This document shows, piece by piece, positions 37,942 through 46,752 of a stretch of DNA of 64,000 nucleotides. The position numbers and the translations under genes are program-made. Under the pieces are notes generated by a model, which was given only the letters and a program-made list of their open reading frames with translations, made no database searches and was not told the origin of the DNA. Every line of letters begins with the position of its first letter. The first letter of the stretch is position 1. Source of the DNA: Phyllobacterium sp. YR531 (GTDB lineage: Bacteria > Pseudomonadota > Alphaproteobacteria > Rhizobiales > Rhizobiaceae); contig NZ_AKIZ01000035.1 in NCBI RefSeq assembly GCF_000282595.1, positions 124,001-188,000 of the forward strand, given 5' to 3'.

Positions 37942-39408
37942 CTAGAGATTGAAGTCGTTTGCCGACCAATCATGATCCGTATCGTTGACGGCTATGATCA
38001 GATCAGCAATCCCGTCACCATCGCTATCGGCCTCGATTTGCAGATAATGCGTGTCAGTGGCGTGTTCAGGCACAACAACGCGCAGTTCACCAGCAGTGCC
38101 GGTAAAGCCGCTTTCACCAATGAAATGGTAAGGCTGATTGCCGGCAGTCCCTGTATCCGCATCAAGCCGGCTCAGGTCGATCTTGTCGCCATCGGCGGCA
38201 TTGAAGTCGGTAATGCGTGCAGCATATTCATGGTCCGAACCGGCAAGGCCACGCCCGAGTGTGTCGAAGAGAAATGTATCTGCTCCTGCGCCGCCACTGA
38301 GCCAATCATTGCCGCTGCCGCCATTCAGGACATCATTGCCGTCGCCCCCGTTGAGCCGATCATCGCCAGCTCCTCCATAGAGCGCATCATTGCCTGAGCC
38401 ACCGCGAAGAAAATCATTGCCATCCCCGCCAAGCAGCGTGTCATTGCCGTTGCCGCCATCAAGCCAGTCTGTACCTGCGCCGCCATTCAGCTGGTCGTCG
38501 CCAACATCGCCGCTGATACGGTCGTCACCCGAGCCGCCGAATACCTTGTCGTTGCCGTCACCACCATAAACCCAGTTCGCACCACTGCCGGTATGAACTT
38601 CGTCATCTCCCGCACCGGCATCAATCCAGTTGGTTCCGTCTCCACCATCGATGGAATCATTGCCGTTACCACCGCTTATGCGGTCGTCACCTTCGCCGCC
38701 ATTGAGGACATCATTGCCCGCGCCGCCGATCAACGTATCATTGCCTGAGCCGCCACGCAGATAGTTGTCGCCGGTTCCACCATTCAGGTAATCATTGCCG
38801 GTTCCGCCATCGAGCCAGTCATTACCATTGCCGCCGAGCAACTGATCGTCGCCCTCGTCGCCGCTCAAGCGATCGTCGCCATTGCCACCGTCAAGAATAT
38901 CGTTGCCGCCGCCGCCGAACGCATAATCCTCACCTTCGCCGCCCAGCAACCGGTCATCGCCCGCACCGCCGTCGAGCCAGTCACTGCCGGCACCGCCTAC
39001 CAGTGTGTCATTACCCGCGCCGCCGCCGAGGCCATCATCGCCGTCGAGACCTGCAATGACATTGTCTCCGGCATCGCCCGAGATCACATCGTTGAAATGC
39101 GAGCCCACGACATTTTCAAAGCCGACAGCAAGCCGGTCACCTTCCGCATCGCCGTGCCAGCCACCCAGTGCGCCAGAACCTTCAAATCCACCGAGGCGCA
39201 CCATGACGCCTTCCTTTGAACCGGCATAACCGAGTGTGTCGATGCCTTCATTTCCGAACAGCAGATCGGTTCCGCTGCCGCCTTCAATATACTCGTTGCC
39301 GCTACCACCGAAGATAGTGTCATCACCATTATTGCCGATGATGATCTCGTCAAGGCCGTTTTCCGGATGAATGTTCAAAAGGTCGAGCAGGGATTTGTTA
39401 AGCGCCAT
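37942..39408 (-). CDS. RTX (hemolysin-type calcium-binding repeat) protein
   Basis: 488-residue, highly acidic, glycine-rich protein. From about residue 25 to 370 it is made of nonapeptide repeats GGxGxDxLx (for example LDGGAGDDRLLGGEGEDYAF), which bind Ca2+ and fold as parallel beta-rolls outside the cell. The C-terminal about 110 residues (ADTFLFDTLGRGLAGSDHEY, then RITDFNAADGDKIDLSRLD) match the serralysin-type C-terminal domain carrying the type I secretion signal. No N-terminal signal peptide and no catalytic domain are seen. No type I transporter genes are nearby. Possibly adhesive or matrix-forming. Confidence 0.9.
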   Translation of the reverse strand: MALNKSLLDLLNIHPENGLDEIIIGNNGDDTIFGGSGNEYIEGGSGTDLLFGNEGIDTLGYAGSKEGVMVRLGGFEGSGALGGWHGDAEGDRLAVGFENVVGSHFNDVISGDAGDNVIAGLDGDDGLGGGAGNDTLVGGAGSDWLDGGAGDDRLLGGEGEDYAFGGGGNDILDGGNGDDRLSGDEGDDQLLGGNGNDWLDGGTGNDYLNGGTGDNYLRGGSGNDTLIGGAGNDVLNGGEGDDRISGGNGNDSIDGGDGTNWIDAGAGDDEVHTGSGANWVYGGDGNDKVFGGSGDDRISGDVGDDQLNGGAGTDWLDGGNGNDTLLGGDGNDFLRGGSGNDALYGGAGDDRLNGGDGNDVLNGGSGNDWLSGGAGADTFLFDTLGRGLAGSDHEYAARITDFNAADGDKIDLSRLDADTGTAGNQPYHFIGESGFTGTAGELRVVVPEHATDTHYLQIEADSDGDGIADLIIAVNDTDHDWSANDFNL

Positions 39409-39938
39409 GGCAGTCCTCGATTTGGAGAGTTTCTCTCGGAATAAATTTGGATATATTTGCGATATGAACTACAAAATTTTCTATATTCCAACTGAATTTT
39501 TCATGACAAAGCATGTTAGAAATATAGCCGCAATATATTTCAAAAGTTGAATTAAAATATATTTGGAATTTGCCTTTTATTTCAATAATTTTGAGGTGGA
39601 GTAATTAGGAGTACGGTTATGCTTCGCCATAATCATATCTTGAAAAAATTTTGGCACTGCTGTCGTTAAAGGGTCTATGCCGTCGGTTAATGGCTGATGT
39701 TGCATGCTCAAAAGATCAATCGTGATCCCCCTTGTTGCAATCTGGTTCCGAGTGAATTGACGATGGGATCGAGCATTCTCGTCGCAATTGTGAGTAAAAT
39801 CTGCAATTCTGCTATTAAAATTACTACCAGTGGGTGCAATTTGGTTGTCTGCAGTTGAAATACGTTATTCGCGGCGCACTCTGCGGCCAAACAAGGTTTG
39901 CTGTTTCATCTTGACACATTGCAACCCAAGGTCGGGTG
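39409..39938. other. AT-rich intergenic region between the RTX and uxaA-like genes
   Basis: About 530 bases, AT-rich. The RTX-proximal part repeats ATATATTTG-like words (near 39451, 39522 and 39557), possible regulatory sites. A 16-codon frame at 39619-39669 behind AGGAG is visible but unsupported. No RNA gene recognised. Confidence 0.4.
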
Positions 39939-39954
39939 AATTAATATATTAATT
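39939..39954. promoter_or_regulatory. Hexuronate operator site 1 (upstream of uxaA-like gene)
   Basis: Perfect 16-bp palindrome AATTAATATATTAATT whose core TAATATATTA recurs upstream of the solute-binding protein gene at 49063 and of uxaC/gntR. It sits 18 bases before the dehydratase start, where a bound repressor would block transcription. Confidence 0.65.
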
Positions 39955-39972
39955 GACCAATTGGAGAGTTTT

Positions 39973-41499
39973 ATGGACACCCTCACTGCACCGAGGCATT
40001 TGCGCCTGCATGCCAGCGATAATGTCGTTGTGGCTGTTGATACGTTTCAGGCAGGGCAACTCATTGAGAATGTTACTGTTTCAGATCGCGTTCCGAGGGG
40101 GCATAAACTGGCTTCCCGTCTGATTGGAATGGGTGAGCCGGTACGCAAGTTCGGTCAGATCATTGGTTCAGCATCCAAGCAGATCGAGCCGGGGCAATGG
40201 GTGCATGAGCATAATCTCGACTACAGCAATTTTACCCGCGAGCCTGATGCCGCCCATGCAGGCTCGTCTCATGGCGTTGTGCCAATTGGCCAACGTGCTG
40301 TTTTTGAAGGGTTTCGCCGCTCCAATGGCCGTGCCGGGACCCGCAATTATATCGGTGTCCTGACCTCCGTAAACTGCTCCGCATCGGTGGCACGTTTCAT
40401 CGCGGAAGCCGTTCAAAAGTCTGGCATACTTGACGAATATCCAATGATTGACGGCATTATTCCTCTGGTTCATGGCGGTGGTTGCGCCTTGGATGTCAAG
40501 GGTGAGGGTTACGAGGTTCTCAAGCGGACTCAATGGGGCTATGCCACTAATCCCAATATCGCTGCGGTGCTCATGGTTGGCCTTGGCTGTGAAGGCTTCC
40601 AGATCGGACGCTGGAAAGAGGCCTATAATATCATCGAAAGCGATACGTTCCGCAGCCTGACAATTCAGGAAGTTGGTGGCACCCGCAAGACCATGGAAGC
40701 AGGCATTGCTGCCGTGCGCGATATGCTGCCGACCGCTGCCAATGTGAAGCGCGAAACCATCCCCGCATCAGAACTGATGCTGGCTTTGCAGTGTGGTGGT
40801 TCGGATGGGTATTCCGGCATCACGGCCAATCCTGCCTTGGGCGCCGCCGTTGATCTTCTCGTTCAGCAGGGCGGTACTGCCATTCTTTCGGAAACGCCGG
40901 AAATCTACGGAGCGGAGCATCTTCTGATTGAACGTGCATCGAACCCCGAAGCTGTCGAGCGCTTGCAGTCGGTTATCGCCTGGTGGGAAGATTATACTGC
41001 ACGTAACCGAATGGAAATGAACAATAATCCGTCGCCGGGCAACAAGGCTGGCGGCTTGACGACGATTCTGGAAAAGTCGCTTGGCGCTGTTGCAAAGTCC
41101 GGCACCACGCCGTTGGAAGCAGTTTATGGCTATGCCGAAACTGTTACGGCGCGAGGTCTTGTTTTCATGGACACACCCGGATACGACCCGGTTTCAGCTA
41201 CCGGCCAGGTAGCCGGAGGTGCTAATATTCTCGCCTTCACAACAGGGCGTGGTTCCGCCTATGGATGCAAGCCAACGCCGTCGATCAAGCTCGCAACCAA
41301 CACCCCGATGTACACCCAGATGATTGAGGATATGGACATAAATTGCGGCGATGTCCTTGATGGTGTTTCCATTAAAGACAAAGGCCGAGAAATTTTCGAA
41401 CATATCCTCAAAATTGCTTCCGGTGAGCGCAGCAAATCCGAAGCTCTGGGCTATGGCGATGCGGAGTTTGTGCCATGGCAGATTGGCGCGACGATGTAA
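39973..41499 (+). CDS. uxaA: UxaA/GarD-family sugar-acid dehydratase (probable altronate dehydratase)
   Basis: 508-residue Fe-dependent dehydratase. N-terminal SAF domain at about 1-90 (LRLHASDNVVVAVDTFQAGQ), then the catalytic domain with GFRRSNGRAGTRNYIGVLTS, VHGGGCALD, QCGGSDGYSGITANPALG and the C-terminal INCGDVLDG. In the context of uxaC and a fructuronate/tagaturonate-type reductase the likely reaction is D-altronate to 2-keto-3-deoxygluconate; galactarate dehydration (GarD) is the alternative because the families are close. ATG 39973 follows GGAGAG. Operator site 1 lies just upstream and a terminator follows. Confidence 0.85.
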   Translation: MDTLTAPRHLRLHASDNVVVAVDTFQAGQLIENVTVSDRVPRGHKLASRLIGMGEPVRKFGQIIGSASKQIEPGQWVHEHNLDYSNFTREPDAAHAGSSHGVVPIGQRAVFEGFRRSNGRAGTRNYIGVLTSVNCSASVARFIAEAVQKSGILDEYPMIDGIIPLVHGGGCALDVKGEGYEVLKRTQWGYATNPNIAAVLMVGLGCEGFQIGRWKEAYNIIESDTFRSLTIQEVGGTRKTMEAGIAAVRDMLPTAANVKRETIPASELMLALQCGGSDGYSGITANPALGAAVDLLVQQGGTAILSETPEIYGAEHLLIERASNPEAVERLQSVIAWWEDYTARNRMEMNNNPSPGNKAGGLTTILEKSLGAVAKSGTTPLEAVYGYAETVTARGLVFMDTPGYDPVSATGQVAGGANILAFTTGRGSAYGCKPTPSIKLATNTPMYTQMIEDMDINCGDVLDGVSIKDKGREIFEHILKIASGERSKSEALGYGDAEFVPWQIGATM

Positions 41500-41525
41500 G
41501 ATTTCTCGAGAAAAACTGAAGAATT

Positions 41526-41549
41526 CAAGGGAGCTTCGGCTCCCTTTTT
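41526..41549 (+). terminator. uxaA terminator
   Basis: AAGGGAGC-TTCG-GCTCCCTT stem with a T tail, 27 bases after the stop. Confidence 0.9.
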
Positions 41550-41603
41550 GTTGCGCAATGTATAATTCAGGTAAATCCCAAGGCGGGTTGCTTTTCATTT
41601 AAG

Positions 41604-41613
41604 TAATATACTA
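41604..41613. promoter_or_regulatory. Hexuronate operator site 2 (upstream of solute-binding protein 1)
   Basis: TAATATACTA, one base different from the TAATATATTA core of the other three sites, 60 bases before the solute-binding protein start. It extends to GTAATATACTAATAT. Confidence 0.5.
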
Positions 41614-41673
41614 ATATGATTATTCTTGCTTTGGGAGAAACAAGAATAATCGGGCATTTCTGGGAGGAAAATA

Positions 41674-42867
41674 ATGATCCGAATTAACAGAAGACAAGCA
41701 ATTGGAGGGTTGGCCGGGCTTGCGGGAGCGAGTGTCCTGCCGCGTTTTGCTTTTGCACAATCATTGCCTTTGCCTTCATCCCCGGTAGCGCTCAATATCA
41801 TTGACGTGGCTGGAAACCTGCAATTGACGCAGGCTGCAATCGAAAAATTTGCCAAGGAAAATCCAGCACTTATATCGAAAGTGATCTTCTCTCGCGCGCC
41901 ATCGCCTGAGCTTCCCGCCAAGCTCAAGGCGCAACAGACAGCCAACCGGGTTGATATTGATCTGGTGCTGACCGGACCGGGCGCCATGTCAGATGGTATT
42001 ACGCAGGGGCTATGGATCGACGTCTGGACAAAGTATCCGGACCTGCTGCCAAAAGCGGATGAAATCTATCATGAGAAGGCGCTCATGATGCAGAAGAATT
42101 TTGGTCAGAATGAAGGTGTGGCGGTCGTCTATTCACCGTCGGGGCCGCTGTTCGAATATGCACCCGATCGCGTCAAGACTGTGCCAAAGAATGCGGAGGA
42201 ATTGCTCGCCTGGGTCAAGGCAAATCCCGGCCGGTTCTGTTATGCGCGGCCGGTCAATTCGGGCCCGGGTTGGACGTTCCTCATGGCCATGCCCTACATT
42301 CTTGGCGATAAAGATCCAAGCGACCCCATCAATGGCTGGGAGAAGACTTGGGCCTATCTGAAAGAGCTTGATCAGGGTATCGATTATTACCCGCCGGGCA
42401 CGACGGCGACGATGAAGGAATTTGCAGAAGGTACGCGGGATATGGTCGTGTCAACCTTTGGCTGGGATATCAATCCGCGCGTGCTTGGCGTCGTTCCAAA
42501 GGAGGCGGAAACCTTCGCGCTTGATGGTACGCATTGGGTCCCGGATACGCAATTCATGTGCATTCCGCGCGGTGTGGGCGACGATAAGGTCGCTGTTTTG
42601 CTCAAGCTCATGTCCTATATGCTGGAGCCAGCGCAACAGGCCTATACCTATGACAAGGGCTACTTCTATCCCGGTCCCGCTGTGAAGGATGTTCCCCTTA
42701 ATCTGGCCCCGCAAGAAAGTCAGGATGTCATCGCCGAGTTCGGCCGTCCGACCTATGAGGCTTTGATTGCGAAGTATCCGGTAGAGGCGCCGCTCAAGCC
42801 GCAACTGCTTGTTGCAGCATTTGAAAAATGGGACCGGGAAGTCGGTGCCAACAAGATGAACAAGTAG
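41674..42867 (+). CDS. ABC transporter solute-binding protein, Tat-exported (copy 1)
   Basis: 397-residue family 1 extracellular solute-binding protein. The N-terminus INRRQAIGGLAGLAGASVLP is a twin-arginine signal, ending near FAFAQ, so it is exported folded to the periplasm. The mature part (NIIDVAGNLQLTQAAIEKFA) has the two-lobed binding-protein pattern, and PEESQ-like APQESQDVIAEFGRPTYEAL near the C-terminus matches copy 2 at 47882-49063 strongly. No permease or ATPase is encoded with it, so it may share the importer at 45-48 kb. First gene of an operon with two oxidoreductases. Confidence 0.9.
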   Translation: MIRINRRQAIGGLAGLAGASVLPRFAFAQSLPLPSSPVALNIIDVAGNLQLTQAAIEKFAKENPALISKVIFSRAPSPELPAKLKAQQTANRVDIDLVLTGPGAMSDGITQGLWIDVWTKYPDLLPKADEIYHEKALMMQKNFGQNEGVAVVYSPSGPLFEYAPDRVKTVPKNAEELLAWVKANPGRFCYARPVNSGPGWTFLMAMPYILGDKDPSDPINGWEKTWAYLKELDQGIDYYPPGTTATMKEFAEGTRDMVVSTFGWDINPRVLGVVPKEAETFALDGTHWVPDTQFMCIPRGVGDDKVAVLLKLMSYMLEPAQQAYTYDKGYFYPGPAVKDVPLNLAPQESQDVIAEFGRPTYEALIAKYPVEAPLKPQLLVAAFEKWDREVGANKMNK

Positions 42868-42879
42868 CGGAAAAACACC

Positions 42880-43920
42880 ATGCGATTTGCCGTCATTGGC
42901 ATCGACCATCGCCACATCTACCATATGATCGATGGTCTCATCGAAGCCGGCGCAAAATGCGCCGGTTTTGTTGCCGAAACAACAGATATCAAAATTCGCG
43001 AAGGGATTCGGGAGCGCTTTCCCGATTTGCAATCTGTTCCTGACGGCCAAGTTTTTCTCGACGATCCGTCTGTCGATATCATCGTAACGGCGGCTGTCCC
43101 GAATGCACGAGCGGCGATTGCAATCGCAGCAATGCGGGCCGGCAAAGATGTAATGGCCGACAAGCCAGGTATCACTGATTATGGCCAGTTGGCCGAGGTA
43201 AAAAAGGTTTCGGAGGAAACCGGGCGCATATTTTCCATCTGCTTTTCGGAACGGTTTGTCGTCCCGTCCACTGGTGTCGCACAAAAATTGATTGCAGATG
43301 GTTCGATAGGCAGAGTGATCCAGACTGTTGGTCTCGGTCCGCACCGGCTTAATCGCGCCATTCGGCCGGACTGGTTCTTTGATCCTGCATTTTATGGGGG
43401 AATTCTGGTCGATATCGCCTCACATCAGATCGATCAATTCCTGACTTACACGGGGTCAGAAGATGCAGAAATAATATCGAGTACAGTTGGTCATTTCGGC
43501 GCTGACGACATACCGGCATTTCAGGACTTCGGTGAGGTGCTGCTGCGGAGCAGTTACTCAACGGGCTACATCCGTGTTGATTGGTTTACCGCTGACGGGC
43601 TTTCAACTTGGGGCGATGGCAGGCTGATTATCCTGGGCACCGAGGGCACGATTGAGCTGCGCAAATATGTGGATATTGCCGGCCGCGAAGGGACTGATCA
43701 TGTGTTCCTCGTGAGCGGTAAGGGCACAAAACACATCGATGCCAGCAGCGAGCCGATCACTTATTTCAAATCCTTTCTGGAGGATGTGCGGAACCGTTCA
43801 GAAACCACAATGAAGCAGAGCCATGTCTTTACCGTCAGCAGGTTGGCCCTTGATGCCCAGCAACAGGCAACCACTCTTACCAGCCGCCCAGCCCTGCGAT
43901 CCTTGGAGAACAAGCAATGA
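42880..43920 (+). CDS. Gfo/Idh/MocA family oxidoreductase (uronate locus, 1)
   Basis: 346 residues. Unusual N-terminus MRFAVIGIDHRHIYHMIDGL, where the canonical GxGxxG turn is replaced by GIDHRH, a variant seen in a subgroup of the family. The conserved active-site segment is MRAGKDVMADKPGITDYGQL (DKPG in place of EKP), followed by a GGILVDIASHQIDQFL motif with the His likely in the active site. Probably an NAD(P)-dependent dehydrogenase of a sugar or sugar acid imported via the adjacent binding protein. Starts 12 bases after that gene and overlaps the next by four. Confidence 0.85.
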   Translation: MRFAVIGIDHRHIYHMIDGLIEAGAKCAGFVAETTDIKIREGIRERFPDLQSVPDGQVFLDDPSVDIIVTAAVPNARAAIAIAAMRAGKDVMADKPGITDYGQLAEVKKVSEETGRIFSICFSERFVVPSTGVAQKLIADGSIGRVIQTVGLGPHRLNRAIRPDWFFDPAFYGGILVDIASHQIDQFLTYTGSEDAEIISSTVGHFGADDIPAFQDFGEVLLRSSYSTGYIRVDWFTADGLSTWGDGRLIILGTEGTIELRKYVDIAGREGTDHVFLVSGKGTKHIDASSEPITYFKSFLEDVRNRSETTMKQSHVFTVSRLALDAQQQATTLTSRPALRSLENKQ

Positions 43921-44933
43921 AAAAACTCGGCCTTGCTATCATCGGGCTCGGCCCTGCTGTATTGCCCCACGCAAGAAGCCTCGTCGATCTGAAAGACAAG
44001 GTAGATGTAATCTGGGCGGCCAGCAGGACAAAGGAGCGGGCGGCTGAGTTTGCGCAGGCTTTTCCATTTCCTGTAACCAGCAACATCAATGCAGCAATAA
44101 GCGATCCTGCTGTGGATATCGTGCTGGTGCTGACACCTGCCAACGCCCATCTTGAAATTGCCGAAAAGAGCTTTGCCGCCGGGAAGCATGTGCTGCTTGA
44201 AAAGCCCTTGGACATCACTCTGCAGCGCGCTGAACGCATCGTTTCGTCAGGACGTGCAAGCGGCCTGACATTTGGCGTTGTGCTGCAGCACAGGTTCAGA
44301 GCCGCCAGCCTCAGGCTACGCAAAGCGCTTGAGGACAACAGTCTGGGCGATATTCAGGCGGCCTCTCTTCGCGTTCCCTGGTGGCGGCCGCAAAGCTATT
44401 ACGACGAGAGTGGCCGTGGAACCTTTGCCCGTGACGGCGGGGGAGTGTTGCTGTCACAGGCAATCCATTCACTCGACCTGTTTCGCTCACTTCTCCCTGT
44501 TCGAAATGTCGTTGCGTCACAGGTGCGGACAACGTCCCTGCATCGGATGGAGTCAGAAGATCATGTGACGGCATTGATGACGCTTGCCAGCGGCGCTCCA
44601 GCTTCGCTCCTCGCTACCACGGCTGCTTTTCCGGGTTTTCCCGAGACATTGGAAATCACCGGATCATCCGGCTCGGCCCACCTTTCAGGAGGTGCTCTGA
44701 AGCTCTCATGGCTTGATGGGCGTGAGGAAGTGGTCGAGGCAGAGGGCAAGACAGGAAGTGGCGCTAATATCATGGATTTCCCGCATGATGCGCATCGGGC
44801 GTTGATTGCAGATTTTCTCGCTGCTGTCGCTGAGAAGCGCGACCCGGTCGTGACAGGCGAAGAGGCCTTGGCGACGCAGAGATTGATTGCTGATATCATC
44901 AGGGCCGATCCTGCGAATACTCAACCAGTTTAA
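43917..44933 (+). CDS. Gfo/Idh/MocA family oxidoreductase (uronate locus, 2)
   Basis: 338 residues. Rossmann start KLGLAIIGLGPAVLPHARSL, active-site FAAGKHVLLEKPLDITLQRA (EKP), and GGGVLLSQAIHSLDLFRSLL with the conserved active-site His. ATGA overlap with the previous gene implies coupled translation, so the pair may act sequentially or as partners on one substrate. Only distantly related to its neighbour in sequence. Substrate unknown; sugar-acid lactone or keto-sugar chemistry would fit the locus. Confidence 0.87.
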   Translation: MKKLGLAIIGLGPAVLPHARSLVDLKDKVDVIWAASRTKERAAEFAQAFPFPVTSNINAAISDPAVDIVLVLTPANAHLEIAEKSFAAGKHVLLEKPLDITLQRAERIVSSGRASGLTFGVVLQHRFRAASLRLRKALEDNSLGDIQAASLRVPWWRPQSYYDESGRGTFARDGGGVLLSQAIHSLDLFRSLLPVRNVVASQVRTTSLHRMESEDHVTALMTLASGAPASLLATTAAFPGFPETLEITGSSGSAHLSGGALKLSWLDGREEVVEAEGKTGSGANIMDFPHDAHRALIADFLAAVAEKRDPVVTGEEALATQRLIADIIRADPANTQPV

Positions 44934-44950
44934 AACAAAGCCTCCAATGA

Positions 44951-44981
44951 AAAACCCGCCGGATTGCTCCGGCGGTTTTTT
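44951..44981. terminator. Bidirectional terminator between convergent operons
   Basis: CCGCCGG/CCGGCGG stem (44956-44962 with 44969-44975), six-base loop, with A-run before and T-run after, so it can stop both the oxidoreductase operon and the ABC operon. Confidence 0.9.
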
Positions 44982-44993
44982 CATTTTCAATTA

Positions 44994-45839
44994 TCAGGCC
45001 GCAGTTTGTTGCGTCTTGGCACGGGCCACGATCTGTGTCGGATTGACGAAACGCAACGCGATAAGCAGCCAGATCAGTGTGGTAACCATGTAAACAACGG
45101 CCATGGCATCGATCGACTGCACTGCGCGCACACCGGAAGCAAACACCGAATAGTACAGCGCGACGACCAGCGTCTGGCTTGTCGGTCCCGCTGTCAGGAA
45201 GGTTAGTTCAAACATTGCCACTGTCCTTACCAGAACTAGCAAAAGTGCTGCCAGAATACCGGGTAGCAGCATTGGCAGAAGCACGAACCTGAACAGTTGG
45301 AATGTGCCTGCACCAAACACCCGAGCAGCGGCCTCGACCTTCGGATCGATCTGCTCGATGAACGGGATCATGACAAGGATGACGAAAGGCACTGTCGGTA
45401 CCAGATTGGCAAGGACGACGCCCCAGAATGTGCCACCCACACCCGCCTGATAAAGCACCGTTGCCAGCGGAATACCGAAGGTAATCGGCGGCACCAGCAA
45501 AGGCAGCAGGAACAGCAGCATGATCAGCTTCTTGCCCGGAAAATTCCGCCGTGCCAGCGCATAGGCAGCTGTGACGCCCAGCAAACCCGAGAGCGCCACT
45601 ACGGTGAAGACAATCTGGAAAGTAACAATCAGGACATCGCTGAGCTGGAATTCCGACCATGCGGTGAAATACCATTTTGTTGTCCAGCCAGCAGGCAGCC
45701 ATGTGCCAAGCCAGCGTGTGCCGAAGGACGAGATGATGACTGTCGCGATCATCGCCAGAAGATTGATGATGAAGAAGGCTACCACTACCCATACGGCAGT
45801 GATCCAGAGCTTTGCTCCAATAGTCGTATCACGGATCAT
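44994..45839 (-). CDS. ABC transporter permease (second of pair)
   Basis: 281-residue inner-membrane permease with six predicted helices and the binding-protein-dependent EAA loop EAAARVFGAGTFQLFRFVLL. Its type matches the spermidine/putrescine/Fe(III) family (PotC-like). Two bases separate it from the upstream permease gene, so they are translated together. Last gene of the operon solute-binding protein-ATPase-permease-permease. Confidence 0.92.
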   Translation of the reverse strand: MIRDTTIGAKLWITAVWVVVAFFIINLLAMIATVIISSFGTRWLGTWLPAGWTTKWYFTAWSEFQLSDVLIVTFQIVFTVVALSGLLGVTAAYALARRNFPGKKLIMLLFLLPLLVPPITFGIPLATVLYQAGVGGTFWGVVLANLVPTVPFVILVMIPFIEQIDPKVEAAARVFGAGTFQLFRFVLLPMLLPGILAALLLVLVRTVAMFELTFLTAGPTSQTLVVALYYSVFASGVRAVQSIDAMAVVYMVTTLIWLLIALRFVNPTQIVARAKTQQTAA

Positions 45840-45841
45840 CG

Positions 45842-46747
45842 TCAGCCCTTTCCGCCAGCGGTCGAGCCGCGATAGAACAAGTTTCTTATCGAGAGCAGCG
45901 CCACAACAATCAGAAGCTGCACCGCCGCCATGATCATCGCGATGGCAGATGCCATTGAGTAATCATACTGCTCGAAAGCTGCCTGATAGGCCGCAATGGA
46001 TATGACGCGGGTAGGGCCAGCCGGTGCACCGAGCAATACTGCCGAAGGGAAGACCGCAAAAGCCTGAACAAAAGATAGGCAAAACGCAATCGCAAGGCCG
46101 GGAACCAGAAGCGGCCACATGACATAACGGAAACGCTGCCAGCTTTTGGCACCATGTGTCGCTGCCGCCTGTTCCAGAGCCGGGTCGATACCGGACACAT
46201 AAGACAGGGTTAGCAGGAAGGTGAACGGAAAGCCTGTGATGATAAGTGACGCGAAAACGCCCCAATAATTATTGGTGAGCTTCACCGGACTGTCTATCAG
46301 ACCGATCAGCATCAATGTACGGCTGAACCAGCCTTGAGGGCCTAGATAGTTCAACAAGCCCTCAGCAACAAGCACCGTGCCAAGCGTAACGGGCAGAACA
46401 AGAATGGTCGTGAGCAAACGCTGATGGGTCATCAGGCGCACGCGGAAAGCAACAGGCAAGGCTATAGCTATACTGATGAGTGTCACTGGCACGGCCAGCC
46501 AAAGCGTCGTCAGAATCGTATCATAGAGAAACGGGTCTGAAAAAAACTTCTGATAGTTTGCAAACATGCCTCCTTCTTTGGGTTCGAAGGAAAGGATAAG
46601 CCCGTACACAAACGGATAGATGAATACCGCCAACAGGAAGATGACTGCAGGTAGTACCAACAGGGTCACACCATCTATTCCGCGCAGCGCAAGCCGCTGC
46701 CGCAGTGATAGATGATTGTCCAAAGGCGCTGATGTTACGCTTGTCAT
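45842..46747 (-). CDS. ABC transporter permease (first of pair)
   Basis: 301-residue inner-membrane permease, PotB-like, with six predicted helices, a short cytosolic N-terminus and the EAA loop EQAAATHGAKSWQRFRYVMW. Forms the channel with the product of the next gene. It starts five bases after the ATPase stop. Confidence 0.92.
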   Translation of the reverse strand: MTSVTSAPLDNHLSLRQRLALRGIDGVTLLVLPAVIFLLAVFIYPFVYGLILSFEPKEGGMFANYQKFFSDPFLYDTILTTLWLAVPVTLISIAIALPVAFRVRLMTHQRLLTTILVLPVTLGTVLVAEGLLNYLGPQGWFSRTLMLIGLIDSPVKLTNNYWGVFASLIITGFPFTFLLTLSYVSGIDPALEQAAATHGAKSWQRFRYVMWPLLVPGLAIAFCLSFVQAFAVFPSAVLLGAPAGPTRVISIAAYQAAFEQYDYSMASAIAMIMAAVQLLIVVALLSIRNLFYRGSTAGGKG

Positions 46748-46752
46748 GGCGG

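Noticed and set aside
37972-38397. Plus-strand frame of 141 codons inside the RTX gene
   Set aside because: It is the antisense of the glycine/aspartate-rich RTX repeats; periodic sequence keeps the opposite frame open. No ribosome-binding site.
37942-39408. Short regularly spaced repeats suggesting a CRISPR array
   Set aside because: Repeats are imperfect, about 27 bases apart, in frame and encode GGxGxDxLx; there are no unique spacers.
39619-39669. 16-codon frame behind AGGAG in the AT-rich region before uxaA
   Set aside because: Too short to support without conservation evidence; no link to the next gene's leader.
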